A stretch of 64,000 nt of DNA from Aspidapion aeneum. Lineage: Eukaryota > Arthropoda > Insecta > Coleoptera > Brentidae. The position numbers were made by a program, and so were the translations under genes. The stretch is from NCBI GenBank assembly GCA_963576565.1, contig OY755045.1, forward strand, positions 1,589,477 to 1,653,476, written 5' to 3'. The number at the start of each line of letters is the position of its first letter. Within the stretch, counting starts at the first letter, position 1. Below, piece by piece: positions 21,125 to 32,385 of the stretch. The notes beneath the pieces are model-generated. The model ran no database searches, was not told where the DNA came from, and saw nothing but the letters and a program-made list of their open reading frames with translations.

Positions 21125-22682
21125 GTACAGCGTGTTCCATTTTCGATAGGAATAAATGGGAAACTGGGTTGTTATTAAAAATTTCGATTTTCTGATTGCA
21201 CCTTACCGTGCTCTTTTTTAAGCCCTTAAAAATAGTGTAATCAGATTTTTGCTATAACCAGTGGTTTTAATAATACAGGAAGTTTTTGAAAAAATTGCAT
21301 TTTTAATAATTTCTTGTATCTCGCTTATTTTGCACGATATTTTTATTCTGTACAAACCTTTTTTAGGCATTTTTTTTGGAGCAAAAGAATGACGTTGTCA
21401 GTTTTTTAAAATATCGTTTAGTTTTTGAAATTTGTTATTTAGCATAAAAAAAATAAATACTGACCTGGACTATTTTTATTACTATTTTGATTGGATTTAT
21501 GCTATAATCTTAATATGATAAAATTATAATATTTTTTTGATTTAAGGTTAAAAAAAATATTTAATATTTTAAAAAAAATAAGTCCGAGCCTGGAAATTTC
21601 CAACGTAAATATAAATGAAAAATTGCAAGACTCGTTGTTAGTTGAACTATTTTAGGTTTTTCTGTATTAGAACGTGTATTAAAAGATTTATAAATAAAGT
21701 AAAAACCGTTAAAAAGACAAAAATAATATCATAGTAATTATTTGATGGTAGCATTTTAGGGCAACTCATAAAATTTACTTCAACACGGAAGAACAAAAGC
21801 ATGGAATTGACATTATCATTCTACTTGTAATTTTTGTGAATTGATTAATTATTCTAAAATAGCTGGCAATCGACCATATCCAGATTTTGATTGTGATATG
21901 TTTGACTGCTTTATTCAAGCAACAAAATCCTAATACAAGTATTTAAACGGTAGAAATATTTTTATGCAAAATGCGTTAAGATGAAAATTACTTAAAACTG
22001 CCAACAATGTCTTACACATCATGGCAATCAGTTTGAACATTATAATCATTTTAAAAAAATAGTTATTATATTTTGTACTCCGTTATTTCTGGACGACTTT
22101 GTTTCAAATATATCTTTAAATTAACGTAAAACCATTTTAATTTGCTAAGTATCAGAATATTTACATTAAAAATCGTTCAACTAGAAATTTTTAATTTATA
22201 TTTATGTTGGAAATTTCCAGGGTCGGATTAATTTTTTTTTATTTGAAATATAATTTTTTTTAACCTTAAAATAAAAAAATATAAAGTTTTTATTATTTTG
22301 TGATAATAATAGCATGAAACCAAAATACTAATAAAAAAAATCCAGGTGCGTATTTAATTTTTTTTATGATAAATGTCATATCTTAAACACTAAACAATAT
22401 TTTAAAAAATTGACAACGTCTGTATTTTCATCTAAAAAAGTTGCCATAAAAAGGTTTTTACAGAATAAAAATATCTTGAAAAATAAGCAAGATATGAAGG
22501 ATTATTAATTTTTTTTTCAAAAACTCAATGTATTAACGAAACTACGGGGTATAGTAAAAATCTGATTACACCATTTTTAAGGACTCAAAAAGAGAGCATG
22601 GTAAGGTGCAATCAGAAAGTCGATATCTTTAATAATAACCGAGATTCCCATTTAATCCCATCCAAAATGGGACACCCTGTAC
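21125..22682. mobile_element. foldback family F, complete copy
   Basis: It opens GTACAGCGTGTTCC and closes with the inverse-type GGGACACCCTGTAC. Arms of roughly 500 bases run inward on both sides, including paired GATTGCACCTTACCGTGCTC and TGACGTTGTCA blocks. The centre has no recognisable gene. The copy at 46501-47988 has the same architecture. Confidence 0.8.
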
Positions 22683-23105
22683 TTAGTAATCGAAACGTCG
22701 TGTTTAAAATATATAAAGACAATGGAAGTCCGAAATTTCGTTTTAACATTTAAGCAATTAGATAATTTATATAATGCTGATATCTTCCCTAATCTCTTGA
22801 CACGTCGAATTTAATATGTGTACCTAATAGAGGAAGAACATATCCTAACACAGTTAATAACAGGTAATAACTCGACTGCTCGACATGCCCTATTGCGCCA
22901 TTGTTCGGACCATTAGTTTCTAATTTAATTAGACTAATAAATTTGCCTTGTGTTGCGTAGAGATGTCGTGTATCCCTACATCTCGTATAAATGCTGTGTA
23001 ATCAAATCTATCCACCAACTAAAGAACTTAGGCTACATTTTGGAAACCAACCCAGTTTTTTAACTACGCATGCGCTACATTTTGTATCTCTTCCACGTCA
23101 CCAAT
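22683..23105. other. spacer before the ISL2EU element
   Basis: No gene is recognised. The AT at 23104-23105 is the left target dinucleotide of the next element. Confidence 0.5.
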
Positions 23106-23443
23106 AGGGTGTTTGACCGTAGTAAAAAATAAATATATATTTATTTTTAGATATCTCTTTAGGTCTTGGGAATGCTAAAAACAAACTTTTTTGTTTAATT
23201 TTTTCTCAAATTCATAGTTCTTTTAATTAAATAAATTCATTGAATTAAAACAATTAGCCATGTGATTGAAAACAGGCGGTCTACCAATCAGCTGCAAGTG
23301 ACGTCACAAAATAGTAAACACCTCGAACGAAGCTATTTTCTGTGTTATTTTCTTATGGAAGGTAATGTTTGCTTTGGTTTAAAGTGCGAATTATCGTCCT
23401 AAATTAGATTCTATTTTGTGTTTTGCTTATAAAAACATTTTTA

Positions 23444-23571
23444 ATGGAAAACGGATTCTCCAAAGCCGATAGCTCCAAGTTGACAATGCTGAATTCCTTT
23501 ATGGTGGCAGGCTTCTTTGCCAACAACAATGATTTTTGTTCTGCGGAATTTAGAAACGTTAAAATGTTGAG
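23444..23571 (+). pseudogene. first exon of YqaJ/SWIM-type transposon protein
   Basis: The ATG at 23444 begins MENGFSKADSSKLTML, continues with NSFMVAGFFANNNDFCSAEF and ends RNVKML plus two bases, directly before GTAAGT. I recognise the FMV-F-N-DFCSAEFR-VK pattern as the amino end of a large set of insect proteins that continue into a SWIM-like zinc motif (GGCKHA) and a YqaJ-type exonuclease domain. None of those later parts is present in the 540 bases before the opposing THAP exon, so the gene is truncated. The exon length, 128 nt, leaves phase 2, which fits the conserved arginine split across the junction. The donor matches the consensus well. The assignment rests on remembered family patterns; a protein search would settle it. 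Confidence 0.8.
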
Positions 23572-24105
23572 GTAAGTATTCGATTAGTTTTTTGTATATA
23601 ACTGAAAGTGTTTTTACGATATTCTTCGCCTACTTTTACTCATTTAGATTTTGTGGTTAGGTTATATGTTTTGCTTTTTTGTTTAATATGCCACTTACAA
23701 TAGATTCATTATCTGAACAAAAATAAAAATCATGTAATAAACCGAGGGGGGGACAGGTAGGCAAAACGACCAGCAATACTTGAAGTACCGCATAGGTTAC
23801 ATTACATAGTCCTGCATAGGTACTGCCTAGTCCTGCCTACGCACTGCCTAGTCTTGCATATGCACTGTTCAGTCCTACATTTAGCCTGCATGTGCACCGC
23901 CTAATCCTGCATTTAGAGGTACTCCCTAGTCCTGCCTAATAACTGCCTAGCACCGCCTAAAAATTTGTACACATTTCTGTCTATTATAGTTGTTTACCCC
24001 TTGTAATGAACATAACCTCAAAAATTTCATCGTCATTTACGAAATAGTTATATATATTATAGACTACGTGAGAAAAATTAATAGAAACAATTTAGTTAAA
24101 CTCAC
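23572..24105. other. interior of the ISL2EU derivative between the two exons
   Basis: It contains both donor-side intron starts and a degenerate minisatellite (23790-23965). No acceptor-exon pair is recognisable, consistent with a large internal deletion. Confidence 0.6.
23790..23965 (+). repeat. degenerate CTGCCTAGTCCTGC minisatellite
   Basis: About eight imperfect units of 18-25 bp built on CACTGCCTAGTCCTGCCTA-type words lie inside the ISL2EU derivative. Confidence 0.75.
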
Positions 24106-24287
24106 ATCAAAGTGACCTTTACAAATGTAAAGTGAAGATGTATTAGATAAGGCCCTTGGGTCTCTTCGAGCAAGTTCTAGCCACTTTTTCCGTTCTTTTA
24201 CTGCTGTAGGCACATGAATAAATAGTTTTCAGGTGTTTTTATGCTAGTATTCGAACACTGAGGCACTACACAACACTTATAGGACAT
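24106..24287 (-). pseudogene. THAP-domain first exon with one frameshift
   Basis: On the minus strand the ATG at 24287 begins MSYKCCVVPQCSNTSIKTPE, the start of a THAP zinc domain (C-x-x-x-x-C). A single missing base in the GAAAACTA stretch at about 24229-24236 breaks the frame; the next frame then reads FIHVPTAVKERKKWLELARR and ends SLYICKGHFD, which supplies the remaining C-x-x-H pair and the conserved tryptophan. GTGAGT follows immediately, a good splice donor. In insect ISL2EU transposases the THAP domain precedes a DDE nuclease domain; that domain is absent here. Domain identity is clear from the C2CH spacing; the transposase assignment is an inference from family knowledge and the element ends. 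Confidence 0.85.
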
Positions 24288-24555
24288 TTTTTTACATAAA
24301 AAACAGTAAAAACACAGACCAAAAACAAATAAACACTTGAATGCCGTGTATCTGTCTGCGAGTTTACTGTGCTGTGACGTCATTGCAACGCCATGCTAGA
24401 AATGAGTGTTTTAGCGGCAAATTCAAATCGGAAATTAGAAAACTTGATTTTAAATGTAGTTATGATAAAATATACTATTTTAATAATTTTGCTTAGCAAA
24501 TTAGGGATCTATGTATCATTCTAAACTCTTTTCTAAAATTTGTCAATTACCCTAT

Positions 24556-25345
24556 TACCCCTAACTGTACCACTGTAAGAAACCATCTTGGAAAACGAGA
24601 AAGGCAAAAAATAGTTCTGTTGAGATAAGAAAGTAGCTCCGCCTCCCTCTACATTGGTAAACAGTTGGTTGCCGCCTACCTACACAGCAGGTGGTTGATG
24701 CAAGAAAAACTACTGAAAAGTGAAGAGTGGGAGTTGTAATGGTTAAGCGTGGGAATACATCAAGTAGGGAGAGGGTTTTCCCTTCAAAGTGATCGGCTAT
24801 GGAAAAACTGTGAGATAAGAAACGGTTATCTATAAAATGTTTTTGTTTAGGTTTACTTGTTTAGCTCATTAGCTAGAATGTAAAGTAAACTTTAGGATTA
24901 TTAGCAACGCCACTGACTTGGTTCCTCCAAGCTCTTCAAATAGGGGATAATGGATTACTTAGGTCCAACCTACCGGTAATAAAAACACAAACTTTAAGGA
25001 TACAAGTCAGTAGTCACATTTTAAGTTTTGTTGGACTTAAACTAAAACCTCTAAAATAAACAGTCAGTAAAGAAACATAAGATTTCTCTATTTGAAGAAC
25101 ATTTTGTAGTTTGTTATTTTGGTAAGTTAAAGATTTTATTTTAATATTTCTCTCTCTTGTTTGATCATAAGAAAAGTCTTGTAACAATTTGTAAATTGCA
25201 ACAGAGTTTTATTTTGTATTCATTAAAGTCTGTAACGTTTTTAAAACTGTTTTATATTTATTTTATACATACAAGAGACCTACTACGGTACCCTCGTTTA
25301 AGGGTTCGATTTAAAACAATATCATACCCAACACCATCTTGGCAA
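24556..25345 (+). mobile_element. LTR-like dispersed repeat, copy 2
   Basis: It aligns with 1557-2355 from ACCCCTAACTGTACC to GGTACCCTCGTTTAAGGG and a few bases beyond. It starts exactly at the right border of the ISL2EU element, so that element probably landed at or in this repeat. No internal retroelement genes accompany it. Confidence 0.5.
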
Positions 25346-25359
25346 TCTCCAGATTGATG

Positions 25360-25510
25360 GTCCCACATTTTGTACATTTGTACCTAGGTTGGATTTGGCT
25401 CTAGATGGTCCCACTTATAAATGTATTGCTTAATTACCAGACATAAGCTAAAAGAATGGTGGGGGTGTGAGCTTAGATGTCATAAATTGACACAGTATTT
25501 TTGCAAAAAT
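25360..25510 (+). mobile_element. decayed fragment of the AGCTCACAC family
   Basis: TTGTACCTAGGTTGGA, AGATGGTCCCA and the tail GGTGGGGGTGTGAGCTTAG ... GACACAGTATTTTT match parts of the family with a large internal deletion. Confidence 0.6.
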
Positions 25511-25872
25511 TTTAACTTTATTTCTCTGTTCTAGAAATTAGAGACACGCTTTTTAGCACTTTACGATAAAAAAAAAAGTAAAAGCACATAACTCTAAACG
25601 ATACACTGCTTTTTACGGCTTTTTCAACAGCCTTGTGTGAGCGGAATGTCTTTTAAAATGGCCGTCATAACAGGGAGTTTATGAATACTTTAGTACCGCA
25701 GGAGAAATCCGTTAAAAGCGACGTTGCATTACTGAAAGAAGATTTAGAGTTTCATGTCATAAAAGTTTTGTCAGTTTTTACGCTAGTTTAAGTGCTAAAT
25801 GCAGCCATTTTGGTTTATTTTATGAGTTTGTTAATTTAATCCTTCGTGCATACAATTTTGCCTACTTAGCAC
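25511..25872. other. AT-rich spacer
   Basis: Nothing is recognised. Confidence 0.5.
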
Positions 25873-26860
25873 CAGTGGCGGTGACGTTATAAAGTGGGGG
25901 GGGGGGCAGAAATTTATATTGCATAGACAAGTTGATAAGAAAACTTACCTAAACAATTTAATTTTCGCATTTTACAAACAAGCGGCTACTTGGTGTAGTT
26001 TTTAGTTTATTTCTTTATAAATAAAGTCTATTTGCCCTTCTTTTTAAATGCGCAAAGTGCTCGGATTAGCACCAGTTTCAAACTTATCGTAGAGCAACCT
26101 CAAAAATCCCACAGAATTTTAAACCTATTTTAACCTATTAAGTATATGCCTATTTTTTGCCACATTTTCATTATGTTCGGTAATGTTTTGCCTATAGGCA
26201 CTATTCAATTGACATCTAATATCAGTCTTGCCTAGCATAGAAAATTCTATGTGGTTATTTAAATAAATACCACTTACTTTGTGTCTTTGTAACTTTTCAC
26301 TAAAGTACTTGATATCAGACATTCCCTTTGCCACCCACGCAGGATCACTTCGTGGATTGTTCATAACACGACAAATAAAGCAAAAAAAAAGCATTTCTTT
26401 TTTCACAGCCGCACAACCACTTTTCAGCATCGTATAATTTTTTATTAAATTTTCTATTATAACCCCTCGGCACTACTTACAATAAAATTTTGGTTAATTT
26501 TTACGTCCGGTCTATGTGGCCCTAAAGATTTTATTTGTAATCGAAGTTCATATGTCAACGTATTTAAATTTGCAAAGTTAATTATGTAATCGACGATATT
26601 TATTTCCATTTTATAAACAAACGATAACAAAAACAAACAATGACACTCGACCGGCAAGGCTTTTCACTAAGGATAGAATCGGCAACACGTAGAACGGCAA
26701 CGAACGTTTCTATGCGATGATGATGGCCGACTTCAACTAAAACAAACATTCCTCCCGACCCCGCTCGAGAACATCCACCCATACCCCGCTGAAAAACGGG
26801 TGAAATTAAAACCTTTCCCGGCGCGGCACTGCCGGCTTGTCATTATTTACGCTAAATTAG
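25873..26860 (-). mobile_element. hAT remnant (left TIR plus transposase amino part)
   Basis: The left end is CAGTGGCGGTGACG followed by a G-run (25897-25907), typical of one hAT group. The minus strand carries a broken transposase amino part, listed next. The right side resembles 138-175 of this window up to about 26858 and then breaks off, so no right TIR and no target duplication can be checked. Confidence 0.65.
26045..26609 (-). pseudogene. hAT transposase amino-terminal region (ZMYM1/TTF-type zinc finger class)
   Basis: From the ATG at 26609 the minus strand reads MEINIVDYIINFANLNTLTY and SLGPHRPDVKINQ. After a stop and frame change it reads RKFNKKLYDAEKWLCGCEKR, then FICRVMNNPRSDPAWVAKGM, SDIKYFSEKLQRHKVSGIYL and AYRQNITEHNENVAKNRHIL; a further shift gives KFCGIFEVALR. 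This is the order of the TTF-type zinc-finger domain and the start of the DUF4371-like region in hAT transposases. At least three frame breaks are present, and the catalytic core and C-terminal dimerisation domain are absent. It is non-functional. Confidence 0.75.
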
Positions 26861-27165
26861 AGTTTTGCATGGTCTAATTCTTAGATCAAGGGCAAGTTGC
26901 AGTGCTGGAAACTCCTAATAAACCTACGCTGCAGCTGTTTCTACAATAAAGAAAGTAAGCAGCCATGTTTCATAATTTATAACACGATGCTGTAATGGCC
27001 GGCTAAATGACAGCTTGTCTAACGTGGCCATTATCTAGGGTAGTTTGTCCGGTGGCTAATTTAATTTTACTCGAGAATAGCTTTATCAAGATTCCTTCCA
27101 CTCTACGAGTGTGGACAGTAAACCAAACACTAGAGAAAACTAGACCAATACCAAATCACCTTGCA
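26861..27165. other. spacer, nothing recognised
   Basis: No gene or repeat is supported. Confidence 0.5.
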
Positions 27166-27846
27166 ATAGTAGTTTACCTAACTAGTGCGGAAACTGGAAA
27201 AGACACTTTACGCACGCGTTAGGTACACTATTTTTTCTATAAGCGTGAGGAAAAAACTAAAAATTAATCAGAAAATTATTTATATTCAAAACGTTTTAAT
27301 CAAATCAATTATTATTATTCACATTCTAGCGGCTTCTAGAACTGACTGGGGTAGATCTTCGTCCGAAGAATCCATTGAAAATCTGATTTATTTGTTTGAA
27401 AAATTCAAAAGACGCTTGTATCTGCAAAATTGGCTTTGTTTTGACAGTTTGTTTGTACTTTGTTGCTATGGTGATTTAAGATGCCAAATCTAAAACCACT
27501 AGTGTTCATTGTTGTTTGACATTGACAATGACGATATTTATACCGGGGAGGTTTAAAACTTATAATTTGAACCTATTTTACTGAAAACTTTATTTTATCG
27601 AAAATATTGAAAATATAGCAGAATTTTAGTCAATTTGAATATTTTTAGGATATTTCGTGTGCTAGGAAAGATACAAATGTATTTTGAACGGTCTAAATGT
27701 TATAGAACACCTCAAAATCGTAACAAATTTACTTTTCCGCACTAGTGCGGAAAAAATATATTTCCGCACTAGTGCGGAAAAGTGGCACTTTTTACACTAA
27801 AACGCGTGCGGAAAAGTGGACTTTTCCGCACGCTTATAGAAAAAAT
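27166..27846 (+). mobile_element. CCGCACTAGTGCGG MITE, copy 2
   Basis: It is the same element as 11921-12670 but has lost about 70 bases of the first module (AGTGCGGAAACTGG joins directly to AAAAGACACTTTACGCAC). The second module is nearly identical, including the two GCACTAGTGC palindromes and the minus-strand MDSSDEDLPQSVLEAARM frame. Confidence 0.8.
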
Positions 27847-30297
27847 TATTTTCATCCCTTACAAAGGATACCTACAGTCTAAAGGTCAAAAACATAAAAA
27901 CAAAATGGCCCAGACAAATCATCTGACCTTTCCAGGATCGCAGCTTGCTAGGAAGCTTTTGTGAAGTTGTGGAACTAAAACACCTGTTTCTAACTAAATG
28001 GCTAGATTGGGGATCTCTTTCCAACACACAATTGGAAAAAAAGTTGATAAAGACAAGCAATTCATTAAGAAAGAGAGGTTTACTCTCTAACAGAAGATTC
28101 AGAACTACTACCGTATAGAGCTTAACACCAGAATTTACTAAGACCTTAAGACTTAGCATTGTAGACCGGGTTTAAGTATCAAGTCTATAGACTTGATACC
28201 GACCGGTTTAAGTGTATTTTTTTAATACTCACAGGACAAATAACTGCAAAGATTTGGTTCACCCTAATGTGCAATATGATAGTAAGCATTTCTCAGTGAG
28301 TTCCATCTCATATAAATTCAAATTAACTTTAGAAATAAAGAAAAACAACATCAAAATTTTGTAACCAAATGTCATTTTTTGGAAACTTAGTCCGTGCAGT
28401 CGTAGGATTCTCGTTAAAAATAGTCTCAAATTGTAGAACCACCCCTGAGGGGTGGTTTAAAGTTCGAAAAACAATAGAAATAATCCATGATTGACAAAAA
28501 AACTTACATAGAAAAATATTCAAAGCTAAATAATACATAAATAACTTAAAACTATATCTGTAGATGAGTTACCGTATTAAATACGTATCAATATTTAATA
28601 CTGTAAAAAGCACAAGATATATTAGAATCCCTTTTCAATTACTCATTCACTAAAACAATCGACCATCGGTTTAATCGTCGCTAACCTGTCTAAAAAATTA
28701 ACATGTAAAATATAGCGGACAGCTGACACTGACTTACACCATTTTTATTCGACATTTCCTAGTAACATTTGGAGGTTTAAATATAGCTACCATTGTTAAA
28801 CCAAAATATTTGATTATTTTTATTTATTTATAACCTTTGTGTTGAAATTATGTCTTTGTAACAACAAAAAAGGATGACCCATATCGCAAGGTATTTATGA
28901 ACAATTTATATAAATATTAAAAACTATTGCATTTACGGGAAAAATGAGTTAAACCTTCAACCAAAATGTAGACTTTTAAACCTAGGATTGTAGGACTTAG
29001 CACTTAGCACCCTTTAGTAAATACTGGTGTAAATGTCTAGCGCATTCACCAGTTAGTTTGAATGTTGTGGTATAGTGCAGTGTGCAAAACCGTGAATAAT
29101 GTTAAAAGAAATAGATAAATTATACACAGAACAAATAATAATTATTGTCGCCACTCATTCCAAATAGTTTTAAACGCAGTTAGTGGTGTTTCTAGGTAAT
29201 AACACTTAAAGTGTCGGTCGCCCAGGATTTGTTGCGTTCATTTTCTCAAAAGAGTGTAGTGGTAGTTGTTTTTTTTTTAATTTGGAAATAAAGCACATTT
29301 TTAAAGTAGGTAACGGCACGGTTATTTCTACTCTTTTAAACCAACCTGCATGGTAAGAATTTGGAGCGAATAGCTACAAAATTTCGTTTTTATAAAAATT
29401 ATTTTTCTTTTACCTACAGCAAATTTATTTTAAAAAGAATCGAAAAAATAAAACTCATTTAGTACAGAAATAAAAAAGGAAATCTTAAGAAAAAAAACAA
29501 GAAAAAAACATTTGGAAACTCGCAAACCTCAAACTACCGGGGAAACAATAAAAAATAAAACCACGAAGTTTTGCCAAAATGGCACAGTTACCTTCAGAGA
29601 CACGGAGCCGTTTGGCAAACGAAAAAAGTAAAAAACAATTTTAAGAAAGAAAAAGTCGTTCGATTCTTGGAAATGGCCCGAATTCCATTGGTAACTGAAA
29701 CTAAAACATGGAAAAGGTTGAATGAAGGTATTTCATGTACAGAGTGTTAAAGGTATGTTACAAAATAATTTAGTGAGTGGTAGAGGACTAAAATATTTGT
29801 GCTTTTCCTTTTTTAAAATAAATCAATAAATTTTTCGTCTATATTTCCGTTTTTAATTATTATTAATTATTATTATTGCAAAATAATTTCTTTACAAACT
29901 TTTAAAACAATTGGACAAATTATATAGGTACTACGACATTATGTGTAGTTTTTTTTTCACTTTAAGTATTTAAATTTAATTTATTTAACAGATATTTCAA
30001 ATATAAAATCATTTATCATCCTTTTGTTTAATATAAAGACAATATTTTTAAATGTACAATGCCTCAATTTTGCATAAAATTTAATTTGCATAAAGAAAAT
30101 AGCTCTAAAAGCACATAAAATCCAATATAACAATAGGCACGCTTTCTGCCCCGCACAAGTGGTGACGTAACATCGAGTTTGACCTTGAACATCGATTGCA
30201 GACAGATTCGGCAACTGTGCAATCCTGTCTAGTGTATAATCGTTGGTTTCCACCTATGTGTGCCAATTTTGATTCAAAAAACGTGGTGACGCAGGAC
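27847..30297. other. long AT-rich stretch with two small palindromes
   Basis: No gene is supported over 2.4 kb. A 24-base perfect palindrome lies at 28176-28199 (half-site GTATCAAGTCTA) and a 19-base palindrome around CCACCCCT at 28439-28457. The remaining short open frames look random. Confidence 0.5.
28176..28199. repeat. 24-base perfect palindrome
   Basis: Half-site GTATCAAGTCTA followed directly by its complement. The similar flanks CCGGGTTTAA and CCGACCGGTTTAA suggest an older, longer symmetric structure. Confidence 0.85.
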
Positions 30298-31775
30298 CAT
30301 CAAAACGGACGGGCTATGATCTTCCACTTTGTTGACGTCACATCGGGGCTGATTTTTTTTTTGATGGTCACGTCACGACACAGCCGATTGTCTTTAAAAT
30401 ATAGAAGTTGGAATGACGGTTCACGATTATTGGATTTTTAAAAAAGTAAAGCCGGTTTTGAGATTGATTTTACTATATTCTTGTAGAACAACTTTTTTTT
30501 AATGTATAGTAATCCTTAATTTTTCAGAGCCGCTTCATTAGCTCACACAAAAATTAAATTTAAAGCAGAAACGAATGAATTCGCTTACCCCTTTGGTCAG
30601 GAAAATTTTCACCAAAAATGTCAAAAAAAATATGCCACGACGAAGCTACGGATTCCCTAATATTAACCTAAAAATATTACCGCTGTAGATGTAATGGTTA
30701 TCGAGAAAAATACATTTAAAAATTAAAAATTTTCAAAAAATTTTTTTTTGCTATTGAATATACGTCAAAACAATTGTTATGCTTGCCTCACAAACAAATA
30801 AGAAATACCTCAAAAGTTGCTCTAAAGGTTAGTGTTTGTAAGAAATAAATAAATGTTTAAATTGCCAAAACTCAAAACTGAAGTGACTTTGGCGGCCTCT
30901 CTCGGCATTGTTATAAACACCTGTACTTTATCTTTTATATCGTTTTATAGGGGGCCCCGAAAAGTTTAATTTAATGTATTATAATATATATTTTTACAAG
31001 GTTAACAATTTAAAAAAATTAAAAAACTGCACTTTTTGGGTACCCCTTTGGTCAGGAAAATTTTCACCAAAAATGAAAAAAAAAACATTTGGTTGATACT
31101 GTGCCACGACGAAGCTACGGAGTCCCTTATACTAACCTAAAAATATTACCGTTGTAGATGTAATGTTTATCGAGAAAAATACATTCAAAAATTGAAATTT
31201 TTCAATAAATTAAAAAAAAAAAGTAATTTTCTTTGCTATTGAATATACGTCAAAACAATTGTTATATTTTTATTGCTTGCCTCACAAAGAAATAAAAAAT
31301 ACCCCAAAAGTTGCTCTAAAGGTTAGTGTTTGTAAGAAATAAATAAATGTTTAAATTGCCAAAACTCAACTGAAGTGACTTTGGCGGCCGGTCATGACAC
31401 CGAGTTACCAGACAACCGGTTTATTTAAGGACCGTTGGTCATGGCCTGTATTTTTTTGTTGGCCTTGGGTGACGCTGCATCTAAAACCAGGGCTATCAAA
31501 ATGGACGGGCCACGATCCTCCACTTTGTTGACGTCACATCCGGGGCTGATTTTTTTTTTGATGGTCACGTTACGACACAGCTGATTGTCTTTCAAATATT
31601 GAAGTTGAAATGACGGTTCATGGATATTTGGTTTTATTTTAAATAAAGCCGTTTTTGAGATTGTTTTTACTTTTCTCTGGCAGAACAATTTTTTTTAAAT
31701 GTATAGTAAGCCCTAATTTTTCATAGCCGCTTCATTAGCTCACACAAAAATTAAGTTTAAAGCAGAAGCGAATGT
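30298..31775 (+). repeat. duplicated blocks in order X1-Y1-Y2-X2
   Basis: Block X (30298-30580, with GTTGACGTCACATCGGGGCTG) recurs at 31493-31775. Block Y (30582-30896, with CCCCTTTGGTCAGGAAAATT and GCCACGACGAAGCTACGGA) recurs at 31041-31391. All four are in direct orientation. No protein is recognisable, so these are probably parts of an unnamed non-autonomous repeat. Confidence 0.75.
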
Positions 31776-32385
31776 GACAATCACATATGACAAATTCAAA
31801 TACATGTCAAATATAACAGTTGGCATGTGGTACATGGCGGGTAATTTGAATTCAAAATAAGGAATGCTAAATCTTGAAGATTTTAACCTTTTAATCATGT
31901 TGCTTCCTTACAAACCTTTGGTGGAATATCGGGATGGTGTCTGAGAATATTTCACTGAAATTTTGCGGAAATCTGTAGTGCCATTTTGAAAATATCATAA
32001 AAAAACCTCTGACCTCCCATAAGACCCAATGTAAAATTCAGCCCCGGGAGAACAGCTGATTTTTTCAGGGTCGTGGCCTCTATTTTTGTGTTGGCCTTGC
32101 TAAAACAAAGGATATCTACGTCACTTCACATGATGCGTTTTTAAATCAGGGTGGGTACATATTGGTGGAAACCGGCCTTTAGGGAAAAGTTTAAAGTTCA
32201 ATGATTTTGCTTTCAGCTAAACTCGAGGTGGGTAGCAATTCAACAAAATTACGAGGAAATGACGTTGAGACAAAAGTTGTCCGCACAAAAAGTCGCTCAG
32301 TCGTCATTTCCTGATACAGTTTTCCTGGGAAAACGTCGAGTATTCATATCTATATCGAATCCAGTCCAATTCTACAGGGGGTTCG
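31776..32385. other. spacer before the satellite array
   Basis: No gene or shared repeat is recognised. Confidence 0.5.

Larger units (their letters stand above)
23106..24553. mobile_element. ISL2EU-type transposon, internally deleted, with first exons of two genes
   Basis: The left end AGGGTGTTTGACC is preceded by AT and the right end GTCAATTACCCT is followed by AT, giving similar inverted ends (AGGGTRWTTGAC) and a 2-bp AT duplication. Inside are a plus-strand exon of a YqaJ/SWIM-type protein near the left end and a minus-strand THAP-domain exon near the right end, each stopping at a splice donor. To my knowledge ISL2EU elements carry a THAP/DDE transposase together with a YqaJ-nuclease gene and duplicate 2 bp, so gene content, ends and duplication agree. 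All later exons are missing, so the copy cannot move by itself. Confidence 0.85.

Noticed and set aside
30196..30441. Candidate host gene near 30.2 kb
   Set aside because: The short frame overlaps repeat block X, which occurs again at 31493 without keeping the frame.
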